A stretch of DNA of 64,000 nucleotides. Source: Andrena cerasifolii (lineage: Eukaryota; Arthropoda; Insecta; Hymenoptera; Andrenidae). Shown piece by piece: positions 11,499-23,944 of the stretch. The notes below the pieces were generated by a model, which was not told the origin of the DNA, ran no database searches, and was given only the letters and a program-made list of their open reading frames with translations. The DNA lies in contig NC_135132.1 in assembly GCF_050908995.1 (NCBI RefSeq), positions 11,090,328 through 11,154,327 on the forward strand, given 5' to 3'. The position numbers and the translations under genes were made by a program. Position 1 is the stretch's first letter. The number at the start of each line of letters is the position of its first letter.

Positions 11499-14400
11499 TA
11501 GAAGCGGCACGACATATCGATCACCTCCCACCCCGACCGAACTCCAATTCATCCGTGCATAGACAGTACCAATCCTAAACTTCTCAATGTCTCGTCGTTC
11601 TTCCTTTTTACCCTTCCCCGATTGCTCTACCTCCGCGGTGCACCAGAATCACGAGTCTCAGCCGTCGAAGAATGAAAAGTCATTCTGCTGAAATTGAGTA
11701 GTAGGTATATTTCGATGATAATCAGTGGGGCTCTAATAACAGGCACCCGCCTGTCGCAGAACATCAATTAGCAATTAGCAAAGACAGAATGCGCGGTAAG
11801 GTGCCTAAGGTTCGCGGAGCTTATCGTTAGTCTCGAACGTGTACTCGATGCGTGTGTGCGCGAACGGTGAATTTTAAGCCGAATACAGAGAAAAGCAGCC
11901 GGCTATGGACATTAATCATTGAGCGTGATGCTTCGAAGCTGGATGCAAAATGGCTGCGATCGATCCATCGCACGGTGATGGACCGGTGAAATGATTTCGT
12001 AACGAGGCGCTCTGCTTTTCCCTTTTTCTCCCCTTCTCCATTTCTCTATCCCTCTGACGTTCGTTCGTCGGACGTCTGGTTCACGACCTCGTTCTATTCT
12101 TGCTGAAATTACGACGCTCAGCGTCGGGGCCGGCAAAGACGCTCACAACCGGAAACTCGCGAGATACCGTCGTATCGCTTTACTTACCACATCATTCGCG
12201 TCAAACATCACGTTGGCTTTGTTCTTAAAAAATTTGTTTCTCCCTACATTCGGTAGTTGGGTCGCGTGGCTATCGACAAACGTCTTCGTCCGTCAATGGG
12301 ATCAATGGGATCAGCGGGATATGAATGAAAGTGAAGATACTTGATACGACCCCAAGTGACTGACGCCCGGCTCCTTTTTTCCTCCCACGTTGCGTAGTAC
12401 TTTATATACGTACCGTCTGGCTGATTCAACCGACTTTTCTTGACGCGAACACCTTTCGAGCGCTGGGAAGAGCTCTAAACATACCTGGAGAGTGAACAGA
12501 GCAATGGCGAGAGCGAGAGGGACAAGTTTGTCGCCTCTACATGTTTAGAGCTGAATGGTCGCGCTTCGGCGAATATCATTGCCAGCGCTGAAATTGTCTC
12601 GAATCCTTTAGTCCTCCAACGCTCACACGCGTTCGAATCTATCGCCCGTGAATGCAGTGTGTAATTTTCTTTTCTCTATTATGTATGCGCGCGTAGTACA
12701 ATGTTTCGAGTTAAAAAGCAGGAGGAGCGAGTTGAAAAAGGAGAAGGATACTGATAGAAGGAGGAAGAAAGTCGAAACAGAGTGAGTAGACGCTTCCGTG
12801 GGGTAGGTTTCTTCTATATTTATCGCGGCAATAAGGCGGCTCGAGGCCGAGTCTCGTCGAGCTAGAGGTCGTAGGGGAAACGACAGGAGGGCGGGAAACG
12901 CGGGGGTGCAGACCGGCGTCGTTGGGACAATCGGTGGCCGTCGTTACCGTTAACGACGCGCCATCCAATACCGTCGCCACTCTACTCCACTCTCTCTCTC
13001 CTCTCCTATCATTATTCCTTTTACTTTCCGCCCAATTCTGTCCTTTCTTCTCACTTCTCCAGTAGATACGCATACACTTTTATTCTATCCGAGTTTCACC
13101 TCCGCCATCGGATCGTCTTTTGAAAACTCATTAACCGATATCTGAACTGCTACGTCTTCATTTCTGCATCTTCCTGTCTCGAAGGTATAACATATGCACT
13201 TACTTAGCTATGTACATATTACGTATACTCGTGGTCAACAGTCCTGTAACAGTTCGTGTTTTTACATTCTCTAAGGTGATTTTCCTTGCAATTCTTTTGA
13301 TAAAATGCAAGTATCTTTCGTAGAAAGGCGAAACAACAACAATAATAGCGATAAGAAAAGTATAATCGATAGATTCGTCAATTCACACTCCCCTCATCTC
13401 GGTCAACATCCACTACTATCTTCATTTTCTATCCGTCATTATCAGGAGCATCAAGGAACAGCGGAATAAATTCTATCCTCGGTTGGAACGCACAGAATCG
13501 TTTATCGAGGAAGCGAGAGCTGTACGACGAAATTCGTGCCTGAAAGCGTCTACATACTTACGCGATACGATACGCCTATGTCCACCATCGGTGGTGTAAC
13601 GTGCGCGCAACATAATCGCCGATGTAACTAAGAAAACGAATTTTCTTTATATCGAGATACCCTTTAACGCGATCATTCGTAACTATCTCTTCCCGATTCC
13701 GAAACGAGAGGCGGTCCGAGGCTTGGATCGGAATCACCTCTCGAGGCTCTCTCTACTGGTTTGTCTTTTTCTTTTACCACGGGTTGTACCGTTTCGACGG
13801 TGTTACGAAGCTATCTCCGTTAAGGGGGTAGACACGTCACGTGACCTAGCCGATTCGGCAGGTCGATATTACAGCATTTTTTTCTGCACAGAAATGGCAA
13901 TACCGATAGATCGACGATTACCCGGTGAACGCGAGAGGGAGCTGTTTGCTATTTCTGTATTCTATTCTGAATAAGGAAAGAAGTTCTCAGCTGTTCCGTT
14001 ATAATTCTAAAAATTTAAACGGAAAGTCGGCTGGTACTGTAAACGTAGAAAATTCATTGTACATTTTAATTACTTGAAATGTGCTTATGCAACAATATTC
14101 TACGTTAGCAGTAAGGAATTCTAAGTGAAAAGGGAAAATAGATGAGGGAATGTCCCCAGAAAATGAAATTTGTTAGGTTAGACATTTTTTTATTAGCAAA
14201 GCACCGAAACAGAACATGAAATACACTTATTACACGTCCTCTGCAGAAAGCAGTTATCAACAAACATTATATATACAAAATTGTATTGAATGTTGAATTG
14301 GGCTAGTGAAAATGCGCAGACTGGATACGCGTGATTATTATGTGGTCGGCTCCTCGAAGTGACAGAAAATATAACCTAAATATATGCTATATAACAACAA

Positions 14401-14593
14401 ATGTTTAGTGGCTATTTCAGCTTCAAAGGCATCGCCTTAAAGTAGCAAACAAGAGCTACGCCTTTCAAGGGCCTTTAAACAGTTCTCGATTAATGTGATG
14501 CTTTTAAAAGACTGGAAGCTTGTAATTTCTGAATAGTATTCCATGGACACTAGTTGCAAAATTTTCTTCAATATCGACTTATTAACAAAGGAA

Positions 14594-14625
14594 ATCTATG
14601 GTATTCTTAAGGAAATACCATAGAT
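14594..14625. repeat. Short perfect inverted repeat (12-bp arms)
   Basis: The arms atctatggtatt and aataccatagat are exact reverse complements around an 8-base spacer (cttaagga). It is too short for a pre-miRNA. It may be part of an old element or chance. Confidence 0.7.
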
Positions 14626-15325
14626 ATTTGGAATTTGGATAGGAATATGTAAAAGGTATTTCTGAATAATAATACAGTTTGTTTCAAGTTTCTTTCAATA
14701 TATTTGCATAAAAGGCCTTTACAGTGTTACAATAAAGTATAAGGTATATAAAGTCACTATTTTCTTGTGATTACTATCAAGGTTTCCATCATTCCGTCGA
14801 AATATTCCGAAGTTAAAACCTGTAAGAAGAAAAATATTTTTAGTAACTTGACTTGTCTATTATTGAACATGGGAGAAACGTTACAACAGTTTGTCACGTA
14901 TGAAAATATATTAGTAAAGGGAATAATTTTATTGTGCAACATGTTGGTTGAAATTAGTCGTTTTAGAATTTATGTTTCCGGTAAGATTTAATATTAATTC
15001 CTACCACTCGTAGCACTGTAATCTTATTTTAGAATCAGTCGGTAACGTTGGGTGCGACACGAGAAGCGGCCAATTCAGCAACTACCTACTCTGAAATCTG
15101 TTGAAATGCTGTGCGTGTGTGCGTGCTTGTATATGTGTGACATGTTTAGAGTTTAGAGTGTGCCAGTGCGATATAACTAATCTCACATACTGTAACTAGA
15201 GCGATTATTAATCGTGTATATTTCTGCTTTACAGGTAAGGAATTTTTACATAGAAGACGTTAAACCGGCTGCATTTTCGACTGGGTTCATTGATATGAAA
15301 TTTGCACAAGATACTGCTGCAGCCG

Positions 15326-15482
15326 AACCCAGACCTAACCCAGAACTTTTTTTTTTTTTTTACGTGGAGAAATCCCTAACGGATACCCCTAACCCTCACC
15401 TAGACCTTTTTTTTTTTTTTTTTTTCGTGGAGAAATCCCTAACGGATACCCCTAACCCTCCCCTAACCCAGACCTAACCCAG
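15326..15482 (-). repeat. Telomere-like 11-bp repeats (TTAGGTCTGGG) flanking two poly(A)-tailed tails
   Basis: On the minus strand TTAGGTCTGGG occurs in tandem, permuted form at 15326-15345 and again at 15462-15482. Between them are two near-identical ~60-bp segments, each containing gtggagaaatccctaacg and each preceded on the + strand by a long run of T (about 15347-15360 and 15408-15425). Read on the minus strand, each segment ends in poly(A) and the second abuts the telomere-like sequence. This is how 3' ends of telomere-targeted non-LTR retrotransposons of the SART/TRAS type look next to telomeric DNA. No retrotransposon coding sequence is present. The tandem 11-mer and the poly(T) runs are seen directly; the retrotransposon reading is inference. 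Confidence 0.6.
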
Positions 15483-15749
15483 TTACACTTGCAACATTTC
15501 ATTGTATTGCATTTCACTTATTTGAATAAATTGCAGTTAAGTGGTAAAAGAGTTTTTTTATTTAACGAGCACTACTTACTCCTTCCTATTCCAAATGACA
15601 TATAAAAGATATGCTAAAAAGAACACCTAAAAGATCCTTCCACGCAGAGTGGTTTTAAAAATCTTCGCATTAAAGCACTACTTTAAATATCCCATTCACT
15701 ACTCTCAAACTCTATCGACATTCGTTCAAGGCTTCTACTTCTCTTCAGA

Positions 15750-18700
15750 GACATTACTTTGCGCTACCTCTTTCCACGTCATGTTATCCTGTTACGAAGC
15801 CTGATTTTAGAGATATCTGAAAATTTTCGCCAGATTTTGGCCCAGGTATCAGGAGAACATGAAGCGAAAAGAGGTATTCTGAATTTCAGCTTCGAAGGCA
15901 TCCTCGATTCTCTCTCCGAAGACGTTACTTAGTGCCACCTCTTTCGACGGCATGTTCTCCTGTCACAAAGACCAATTTTGTGCATTCTGAAAATTTTTGC
16001 CAGATTTTGGCCCAGGTATCAGGAGAACATGAAGCGAAAAGAGGTATTCTGAATTTCAGCTTCGAAGGCATCCTCGATTCTCTCTCCGAAGACATTACTT
16101 AGTGCCACCTCTTTCGACGGCATGTTCTCCTGTTACAAAGCCCAATTTTGTGGATTCTGAAAATTATTGCCAGATTTTGGCCCAGGTATCAGGAGAACAT
16201 GAAGCGAAAAGAGGTATTCTGAATTTTAGCTGCGAAGGCATCCTCGATTCTCTCTCCGGAGACATTACTTTGTGCCATCTCTTTCGACGGCATGTTCTCC
16301 TGTTACAAAGCCCAATTTTGTGCATTCTGAAAATTTTTGCCAGATTTTGGCCCAGGTATCAGGAGAACATGAAGCGAAAAGAGGTATTCTGAATTTTAGC
16401 TGCGAAGGCATCCTCGATTCTCTCTCCGGAGACGTTACTTAGTGCCACCTCTTTCGACATCATGTTATCCTGTTACGAAGCCCAATTTTGTGCATTCTGA
16501 AAATTATTGCCAGATTTTTGCCCAGGTATCAGGAGAACATGAAGCGGAGAGAGGTATTCTGAATTTCAGCTTCGAAGGCATCCTCGATTGCTTCTGCGAA
16601 GACGTTACTTAGTGCCACCTCTTTCGACATCATGTTATCCTGTTACGAAGCCCAATTTTGTGCATTCTGAAAATTATTGCCAGATTTTGGCCCAGGTATC
16701 AGGAGAACATGAAGTGGGGAGAGGTATTCTGAATTTCAGCTTCGAAGGCATCCTCGATTGCTTCTGCGAAGACGTTACTTAGTGCCACCTCTTTCGACAT
16801 CATGTTATCCTGTTACGAAGCCCAATTTTGTGGATTCTGAAAATTTTCGCCAGATTTTGGCCAATATATCAGGAGAACATGAAGCGGAGAGAGGTATTCT
16901 GAATTTCAGCTTCGAAGGCATCCTCGATTGCTTCTGCGAAGACGTTACTTAGTGCCACCTCTTTCGACATCATGTTATCCTGTTACGAAGCCCAATTTTG
17001 TGGATTCTGAAAATTATTGCCAGATTTTGGCCCAGGTATCAGGAGAACATGAAGCGGAGAGAGGTATTCTGAATTTCAGCTTCGAAGGCATCCTCGATTG
17101 CTTCTGCGAAGACGTTACTTAGTGCCACCTCTTTCGACATCATGTTATCCTGTTACGAAGCCCAATTTTGTGGATTCTGAAAATTTTCGCCAGATTTTGG
17201 CCAATATATCAGGAGAACATGAAGCGGAGAGAGGTATTCTGAATTTCAGCTTCGAAGGCATCCTCGATTGCTTCTGCGAAGACGTTACTTAGTGCCACCT
17301 CTTTCGACATCATGTTATCCTGTTACGAAGCCCAATTTTGTGGATTCTGAAAATTTTCGCCAGATTTTGGCCAATATATCAGGAGAACATGAAGCGGAGA
17401 GAGGTATTCTGAATTTCAGCTTCGAAGGCATCCTCGATTGCTTCTGCGAAGACGTTACTTAGTGCCACCTCTTTCGACATCATGTTATCCTGTTACGAAG
17501 CCCAATTTTGTGCATTCTGAAAATTATTGCCAGATTTTTGCCCAGGTATCAGGAGAACATGAAGCGGAGAGAGGTATTCTGAATTTCAGCTTCGAAGGCA
17601 TCCTCGATTGCTTCTGCGAAGACGTTACTTAGTGCCACCTCTTTCGACATCATGTTATCCTGTTACGAAGCCCAATTTTGTGGATTCTGAAAATTTTCGC
17701 CAGATTTTGGCCAATATATCAGGAGAACATGAAGCGGAGAGAGGTATTCTGAATTTCAGCTTCGAAGGCATCCTCGATTGCTTCTGCGAAGACGTTACTT
17801 AGTGCCACCTCTTTCGACATCATGTTATCCTGTTACGAAGCCCAATTTTGTGCATTCTGAAAATTATTGCCAGATTTTTGCCCAGGTATCAGGAGAACAT
17901 GAAGCGGAGAGAGGTATTCTGAATTTCAGCTTCGAAGACATCCTCGATTGCTTCTGCGAAGACGTTACTTAGTGCCACCTCTTTCGACATCATGTTATCC
18001 TGTTACGAAGCCCAATTTTGTGGATTCTGAAAATTATTGCCAGATTTTGGCCCAGGTATCAGGAGAACATGAAGCGGACAGAGGTATTCTGAATTTCAGC
18101 TTCGAAGGCATCCTCGATTGCTTCTGCGAAGACGTTACTTAGTGCCACCTCTTTCGACATCATGTTATCCTGTTACGAAGCCCAATTTTGTGGATTCTGA
18201 AAATTATTGCCAGATTTTGGCCCAGGTATCAGGAGAACATGAAGCGGAGAGAGGTATTCTGAATTTCAGCTTCGAAGGCATCCTCGATTGCTTCTGCGAA
18301 GACGTTACTTAGTGCCACCTCTTTCGACATCATGTTATCCTGTTACGAAGCCCAATTTTGTGGATTCTGAAAATTTTCGCCAGATTTTGGCCAATATATC
18401 AGGAGAACATGAAGCGGAGAGAGGTATTCTGAATTTCAGCTTCGAAGGCATCCTCGATTGCTTCTGCGAAGACGTTACTTAGTGCCACCTCTTTCGACAT
18501 CATGTTATCCTGTTACGAAGCCCAATTTTGTGGATTCTGAAAATTTTCGCCAGATTTTGGCCAATATATCAGGAGAACATGAAGCGGAGAGAGGTATTCT
18601 GAATTTCAGCTTCGAAGGCATCCTCGATTGCTTCTGCGAAGACGTTACTTAGTGCCACCTCTTTCGACATCATGTTATCCTGTTACGAAGCCCAATTTTG

Positions 18701-21700
18701 TGCATTCTGAAAATTATTGCCAGATTTTGGCCAATATATCAGGAGAACATGAAGCGGAGAGAGGTATTCTGAATTTCAGCTTCGAAGGCATCCTCGATTG
18801 CTTCTGCGAAGACGTTACTTAGTGCCACCTCTTTCGACATCATGTTATCCTGTTACGAAGCCCAATTTTGTGGATTCTGAAAATTTTCGCCAGATTTTGG
18901 CCAATATATCAGGAGAACATGAAGCGGAGAGAGGTATTCTGAATTTCAGCTTCGAAGGCATCCTCGATTGCTTCTGCGAAGACGTTACTTAGTGCCACCT
19001 CTTTCGACATCATGTTATCCTGTTACGAAGCCCAATTTTGTGGATTCTGAAAATTTTCGCCAGATTTTGGCCAATATATCAGGAGAACATGAAGCGGAGA
19101 GAGGTATTCTGAATTTCAGCTTCGAAGGCATCCTCGATTGCTTCTGCGAAGACGTTACTTAGTGCCACCTCTTTCGACATCATGTTATCCTGTTACGAAG
19201 CCCAATTTTGTGGATTCTGAAAATTTTCGCCAGATTTTGGCCAATATATCAGGAGAACATGAAGCGGAGAGAGGTATTCTGAATTTCAGCTTCGAAGGCA
19301 TCCTCGATTGCTTCTGCGAAGACGTTACTTAGTGCCACCTCTTTCGACATCATGTTATCCTGTTACGAAGCCCAATTTTGTGGATTCTGAAAATTTTCGC
19401 CAGATTTTGGCCAATATATCAGGAGAACATGAAGCGGAGAGAGGTATTCTGAATTTCAGCTTCGAAGGCATCCTCGATTGCTTCTGCGAAGACGTTACTT
19501 AGTGCCACCTCTTTCGACATCATGTTATCCTGTTACGAAGCCCAATTTTGTGGATTCTGAAAATTTTCGCCAGATTTTGGCCAATATATCAGGAGAACAT
19601 GAAGCGGAGAGAGGTATTCTGAATTTCAGCTTCGAAGGCATCCTCGATTGCTTCTGCGAAGACGTTACTTAGTGCCACCTCTTTCGACATCATGTTATCC
19701 TGTTACGAAGCCCAATTTTGTGCATTCTGAAAATTATTGCCAGATTTTTGCCCAGGTATCAGGAGAACATGAAGCGGAGAGAGGTATTCTGAATTTCAGC
19801 TTCGAAGGCATCCTCGATTGCTTCTGCGAAGACGTTACTTAGTGCCACCTCTTTCGACATCATGTTATCCTGTTACGAAGCCCAATTTTGTGGATTCTGA
19901 AAATTTTCGCCAGATTTTGGCCAATATATCAGGAGAACATGAAGCGGAGAGAGGTATTCTGAATTTCAGCTTCGAAGGCATCCTCGATTGCTTCTGCGAA
20001 GACGTTACTTAGTGCCACCTCTTTCGACATCATGTTATCCTGTTACGAAGCCCAATTTTGTGGATTCTGAAAATTTTCGCCAGATTTTGGCCAATATATC
20101 AGGAGAACATGAAGCGGAGAGAGGTATTCTGAATTTCAGCTTCGAAGGCATCCTCGATTGCTTCTGCGAAGACGTTACTTAGTGCCACCTCTTTCGACAT
20201 CATGTTATCCTGTTACGAAGCCCAATTTTGTGGATTCTGAAAATTTTCGCCAGATTTTGGCCAATATATCAGGAGAACATGAAGCGGAGAGAGGTATTCT
20301 GAATTTCAGCTTCGAAGGCATCCTCGATTGCTTCTGCGAAGACGTTACTTAGTGCCACCTCTTTCGACATCATGTTATCCTGTTACGAAGCCCAATTTTG
20401 TGCATTCTGAAAATTATTGCCAGATTTTTGCCCAGGTATCAGGAGAACATGAAGCGGAGAGAGGTATTCTGAATTTCAGCTTCGAAGACATCCTCGATTG
20501 CTTCTGCGAAGACGTTACTTAGTGCCACCTCTTTCGACATCATGTTATCCTGTTACGAAGCCCAATTTTGTGGATTCTGAAAATTATTGCCAGATTTTGG
20601 CCCAGGTATCAGGAGAACATGAAGCGGAGAGAGGTATTCTGAATTTCAGCTTCGAAGGCATCCTCGATTGCTTCTGCGAAGACGTTACTTAGTGCCACCT
20701 CTTTCGACATCATGTTATCCTGTTACGAAGCCCAATTTTGTGGATTCTGAAAATTATTGCCAGATTTTGGCCCAGGTATCAGGAGAACATGAAGCGGAGA
20801 GAGGTATTCTGAATTTCAGCTTCGAAGGCATCCTCGATTGCTTCTGCGAAGACGTTACTTAGTGCCACCTCTTTCGACATCATGTTATCCTGTTACGAAG
20901 CCCAATTTTGTGGATTCTGAAAATTTTCGCCAGATTTTGGCCAATATATCAGGAGAACATGAAGCGGAGAGAGGTATTCTGAATTTCAGCTTCGAAGGCA
21001 TCCTCGATTGCTTCTGCGAAGACGTTACTTAGTGCCACCTCTTTCGACATCATGTTATCCTGTTACGAAGCCCAATTTTGTGGATTCTGAAAATTTTCGC
21101 CAGATTTTGGCCAATATATCAGGAGAACATGAAGCGGAGAGAGGTATTCTGAATTTCAGCTTCGAAGGCATCCTCGATTGCTTCTGCGAAGACGTTACTT
21201 AGTGCCACCTCTTTCGACATCATGTTATCCTGTTACGAAGCCCAATTTTGTGGATTCTGAAAATTTTCGCCAGATTTTGGCCAATATATCAGGAGAACAT
21301 GAAGCGGAGAGAGGTATTCTGAATTTCAGCTTCGAAGGCATCCTCGATTGCTTCTGCGAAGACGTTACTTAGTGCCACCTCTTTCGACATCATGTTATCC
21401 TGTTACGAAGCCCAATTTTGTGGATTCTGAAAATTTTCGCCAGATTTTGGCCAATATATCAGGAGAACATGAAGCGGAGAGAGGTATTCTGAATTTCAGC
21501 TTCGAAGGCATCCTCGATTGCTTCTGCGAAGACGTTACTTAGTGCCACCTCTTTCGACATCATGTTATCCTGTTACGAAGCCCAATTTTGTGCATTCTGA
21601 AAATTATTGCCAGATTTTTGCCCAGGTATCAGGAGAACATGAAGCGGAGAGAGGTATTCTGAATTTCAGCTTCGAAGGCATCCTCGATTGCTTCTGCGAA

Positions 21701-23700
21701 GACGTTACTTAGTGCCACCTCTTTCGACATCATGTTATCCTGTTACGAAGCCCAATTTTGTGGATTCTGAAAATTTTCGCCAGATTTTGGCCAATATATC
21801 AGGAGAACATGAAGCGGAGAGAGGTATTCTGAATTTCAGCTTCGAAGGCATCCTCGATTGCTTCTGCGAAGACGTTACTTAGTGCCACCTCTTTCGACAT
21901 CATGTTATCCTGTTACGAAGCCCAATTTTGTGCATTCTGAAAATTATTGCCAGATTTTTGCCCAGGTATCAGGAGAACATGAAGCGGAGAGAGGTATTCT
22001 GAATTTCAGCTTCGAAGACATCCTCGATTGCTTCTGCGAAGACGTTACTTAGTGCCACCTCTTTCGACATCATGTTATCCTGTTACGAAGCCCAATTTTG
22101 TGGATTCTGAAAATTATTGCCAGATTTTGGCCCAGGTATCAGGAGAACATGAAGCGGAGAGAGGTATTCTGAATTTCAGCTTCGAAGGCATCCTCGATTG
22201 CTTCTGCGAAGACGTTACTTAGTGCCACCTCTTTCGACATCATGTTATCCTGTTACGAAGCCCAATTTTGTGGATTCTGAAAATTTTCGCCAGATTTTGG
22301 CCAATATATCAGGAGAACATGAAGCGGAGAGAGGTATTCTGAATTTCAGCTTCGAAGGCATCCTCGATTGCTTCTGCGAAGACGTTACTTAGTGCCACCT
22401 CTTTCGACATCATGTTATCCTGTTACGAAGCCCAATTTTGTGGATTCTGAAAATTTTCGCCAGATTTTGGCCAATATATCAGGAGAACATGAAGCGGAGA
22501 GAGGTATTCTGAATTTCAGCTTCGAAGGCATCCTCGATTGCTTCTGCGAAGACGTTACTTAGTGCCACCTCTTTCGACATCATGTTATCCTGTTACGAAG
22601 CCCAATTTTGTGGATTCTGAAAATTTTCGCCAGATTTTGGCCAATATATCAGGAGAACATGAAGCGGAGAGAGGTATTCTGAATTTCAGCTTCGAAGGCA
22701 TCCTCGATTGCTTCTGCGAAGACGTTACTTAGTGCCACCTCTTTCGACATCATGTTATCCTGTTACGAAGCCCAATTTTGTGCATTCTGAAAATTATTGC
22801 CAGATTTTTGCCCAGGTATCAGGAGAACATGAAGCGGAGAGAGGTATTCTGAATTTCAGCTTCGAAGACATCCTCGATTGCTTCTGCGAAGACGTTACTT
22901 AGTGCCACCTCTTTCGACATCATGTTATCCTGTTACGAAGCCCAATTTTGTGGATTCTGAAAATTATTGCCAGATTTTGGCCCAGGTATCAGGAGAACAT
23001 GAAGCGGAGAGAGGTATTCTGAATTTCAGCTTCGAAGGCATCCTCGATTGCTTCTGCGAAGACGTTACTTAGTGCCACCTCTTTCGACATCATGTTATCC
23101 TGTTACGAAGCCCAATTTTGTGGATTCTGAAAATTATTGCCAGATTTTGGCCCAGGTATCAGGAGAACATGAAGCGGAGAGAGGTATTCTGAATTTCAGC
23201 TTCGAAGGCATCCTCGATTGCTTCTGCGAAGACGTTACTTAGTGCCACCTCTTTCGACATCATGTTATCCTGTTACGAAGCCCAATTTTGTGGATTCTGA
23301 AAATTTTCGCCAGATTTTGGCCAATATATCAGGAGAACATGAAGCGGAGAGAGGTATTCTGAATTTCAGCTTCGAAGGCATCCTCGATTGCTTCTGCGAA
23401 GACGTTACTTAGTGCCACCTCTTTCGACATCATGTTATCCTGTTACGAAGCCCAATTTTGTGGATTCTGAAAATTTTCGCCAGATTTTGGCCAATATATC
23501 AGGAGAACATGAAGCGGAGAGAGGTATTCTGAATTTCAGCTTCGAAGGCATCCTCGATTGCTTCTGCGAAGACGTTACTTAGTGCCACCTCTTTCGACAT
23601 CATGTTATCCTGTTACGAAGCCCAATTTTGTGCATTCTGGAAATTTTCGCCAGATTTTGGCCAATATATCAGGAGAACATGAAGTGGAAAGAGGTATACT
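15750..23700 (+). repeat. 170-bp satellite, array 1 (about 47 monomers)
   Basis: Head-to-tail monomers of exactly 170 bp, with gacgttacttag recurring every 170 bases. The outer ~5 monomers at the left edge (15750-16590) are more diverged: they carry gaagcgaaaagagg and tctctccgaagac where interior monomers have gaagcggagagagg and cttctgcgaagac. Interior copies differ at a few diagnostic places: tgcattc versus tggattc; attattgcc...cccaggtatc versus attttcgcc...ccaatatatc; and a private cttcgaagacatcc at about 17931, 20481, 22011 and 22861. Each monomer has a 64-codon TTG-started frame, but 170 is not a multiple of 3 and every frame stops, so the array is non-coding. The last monomer breaks at ggtatactaaa near 23,700. 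Confidence 0.97.
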
Positions 23701-23940
23701 AAAGGGTATAGCCGGTTAAGATGGTAAAATGTGTCCTTGAACCGAATTCGACTCACGATGAATCATTCGAAAGCTTATTAAAAGAGAAACATTTGTGGCA
23801 ATTTTCAACTTCGTATCTCCACCAGGACGGTAGTAAAGGGCAAAAATAGGAAGTCAGGTTTTTGTTGAATTTCTCCTATACTAGGGGATGAAAAATTTTG
23901 AAAAAAATCAGAGACATTTCTGTTATCGGGGCACATATTA
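23701..23940. other. Unique-looking left part of the spacer between the two satellite arrays
   Basis: About 240 bases starting gggtatagccggttaag contain no satellite monomer and no convincing coding sequence. This segment and 25645-25865 together bracket the 151-bp repeat. It may be the body of the element or segment that separates the arrays. Confidence 0.5.
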
Positions 23941-23944
23941 GAGA

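Larger units (their letters stand above)
10451..15300. other. Non-coding interval between the CG3556-like gene and the satellite block
   Basis: I see no gene in these 4.9 kb. AATAAA motifs at 10906-10911 and 11148-11153 could end a long CG3556-like 3' UTR. The interval holds two short simple repeats (10.73 and 11.47 kb), a short hairpin at 14594-14625, and a sequence near 14,405-14,490 that resembles the spacer at 25.8 kb. Open frames near 13.7 and 14.8 kb use non-ATG starts or are AT-rich chance frames. Confidence 0.5.

Noticed and set aside
12620..12650. gttcgaatc motif reminiscent of a tRNA T-arm
   Set aside because: No A-box, acceptor stem or paired T-stem could be found around it. I recognised no tRNA or rRNA gene in the window.
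13723..13974. 83-codon frame with a hydrophobic N-terminal stretch
   Set aside because: It starts at TTG, has no ATG before the hydrophobic stretch and no matching splice neighbours, so it is probably chance.
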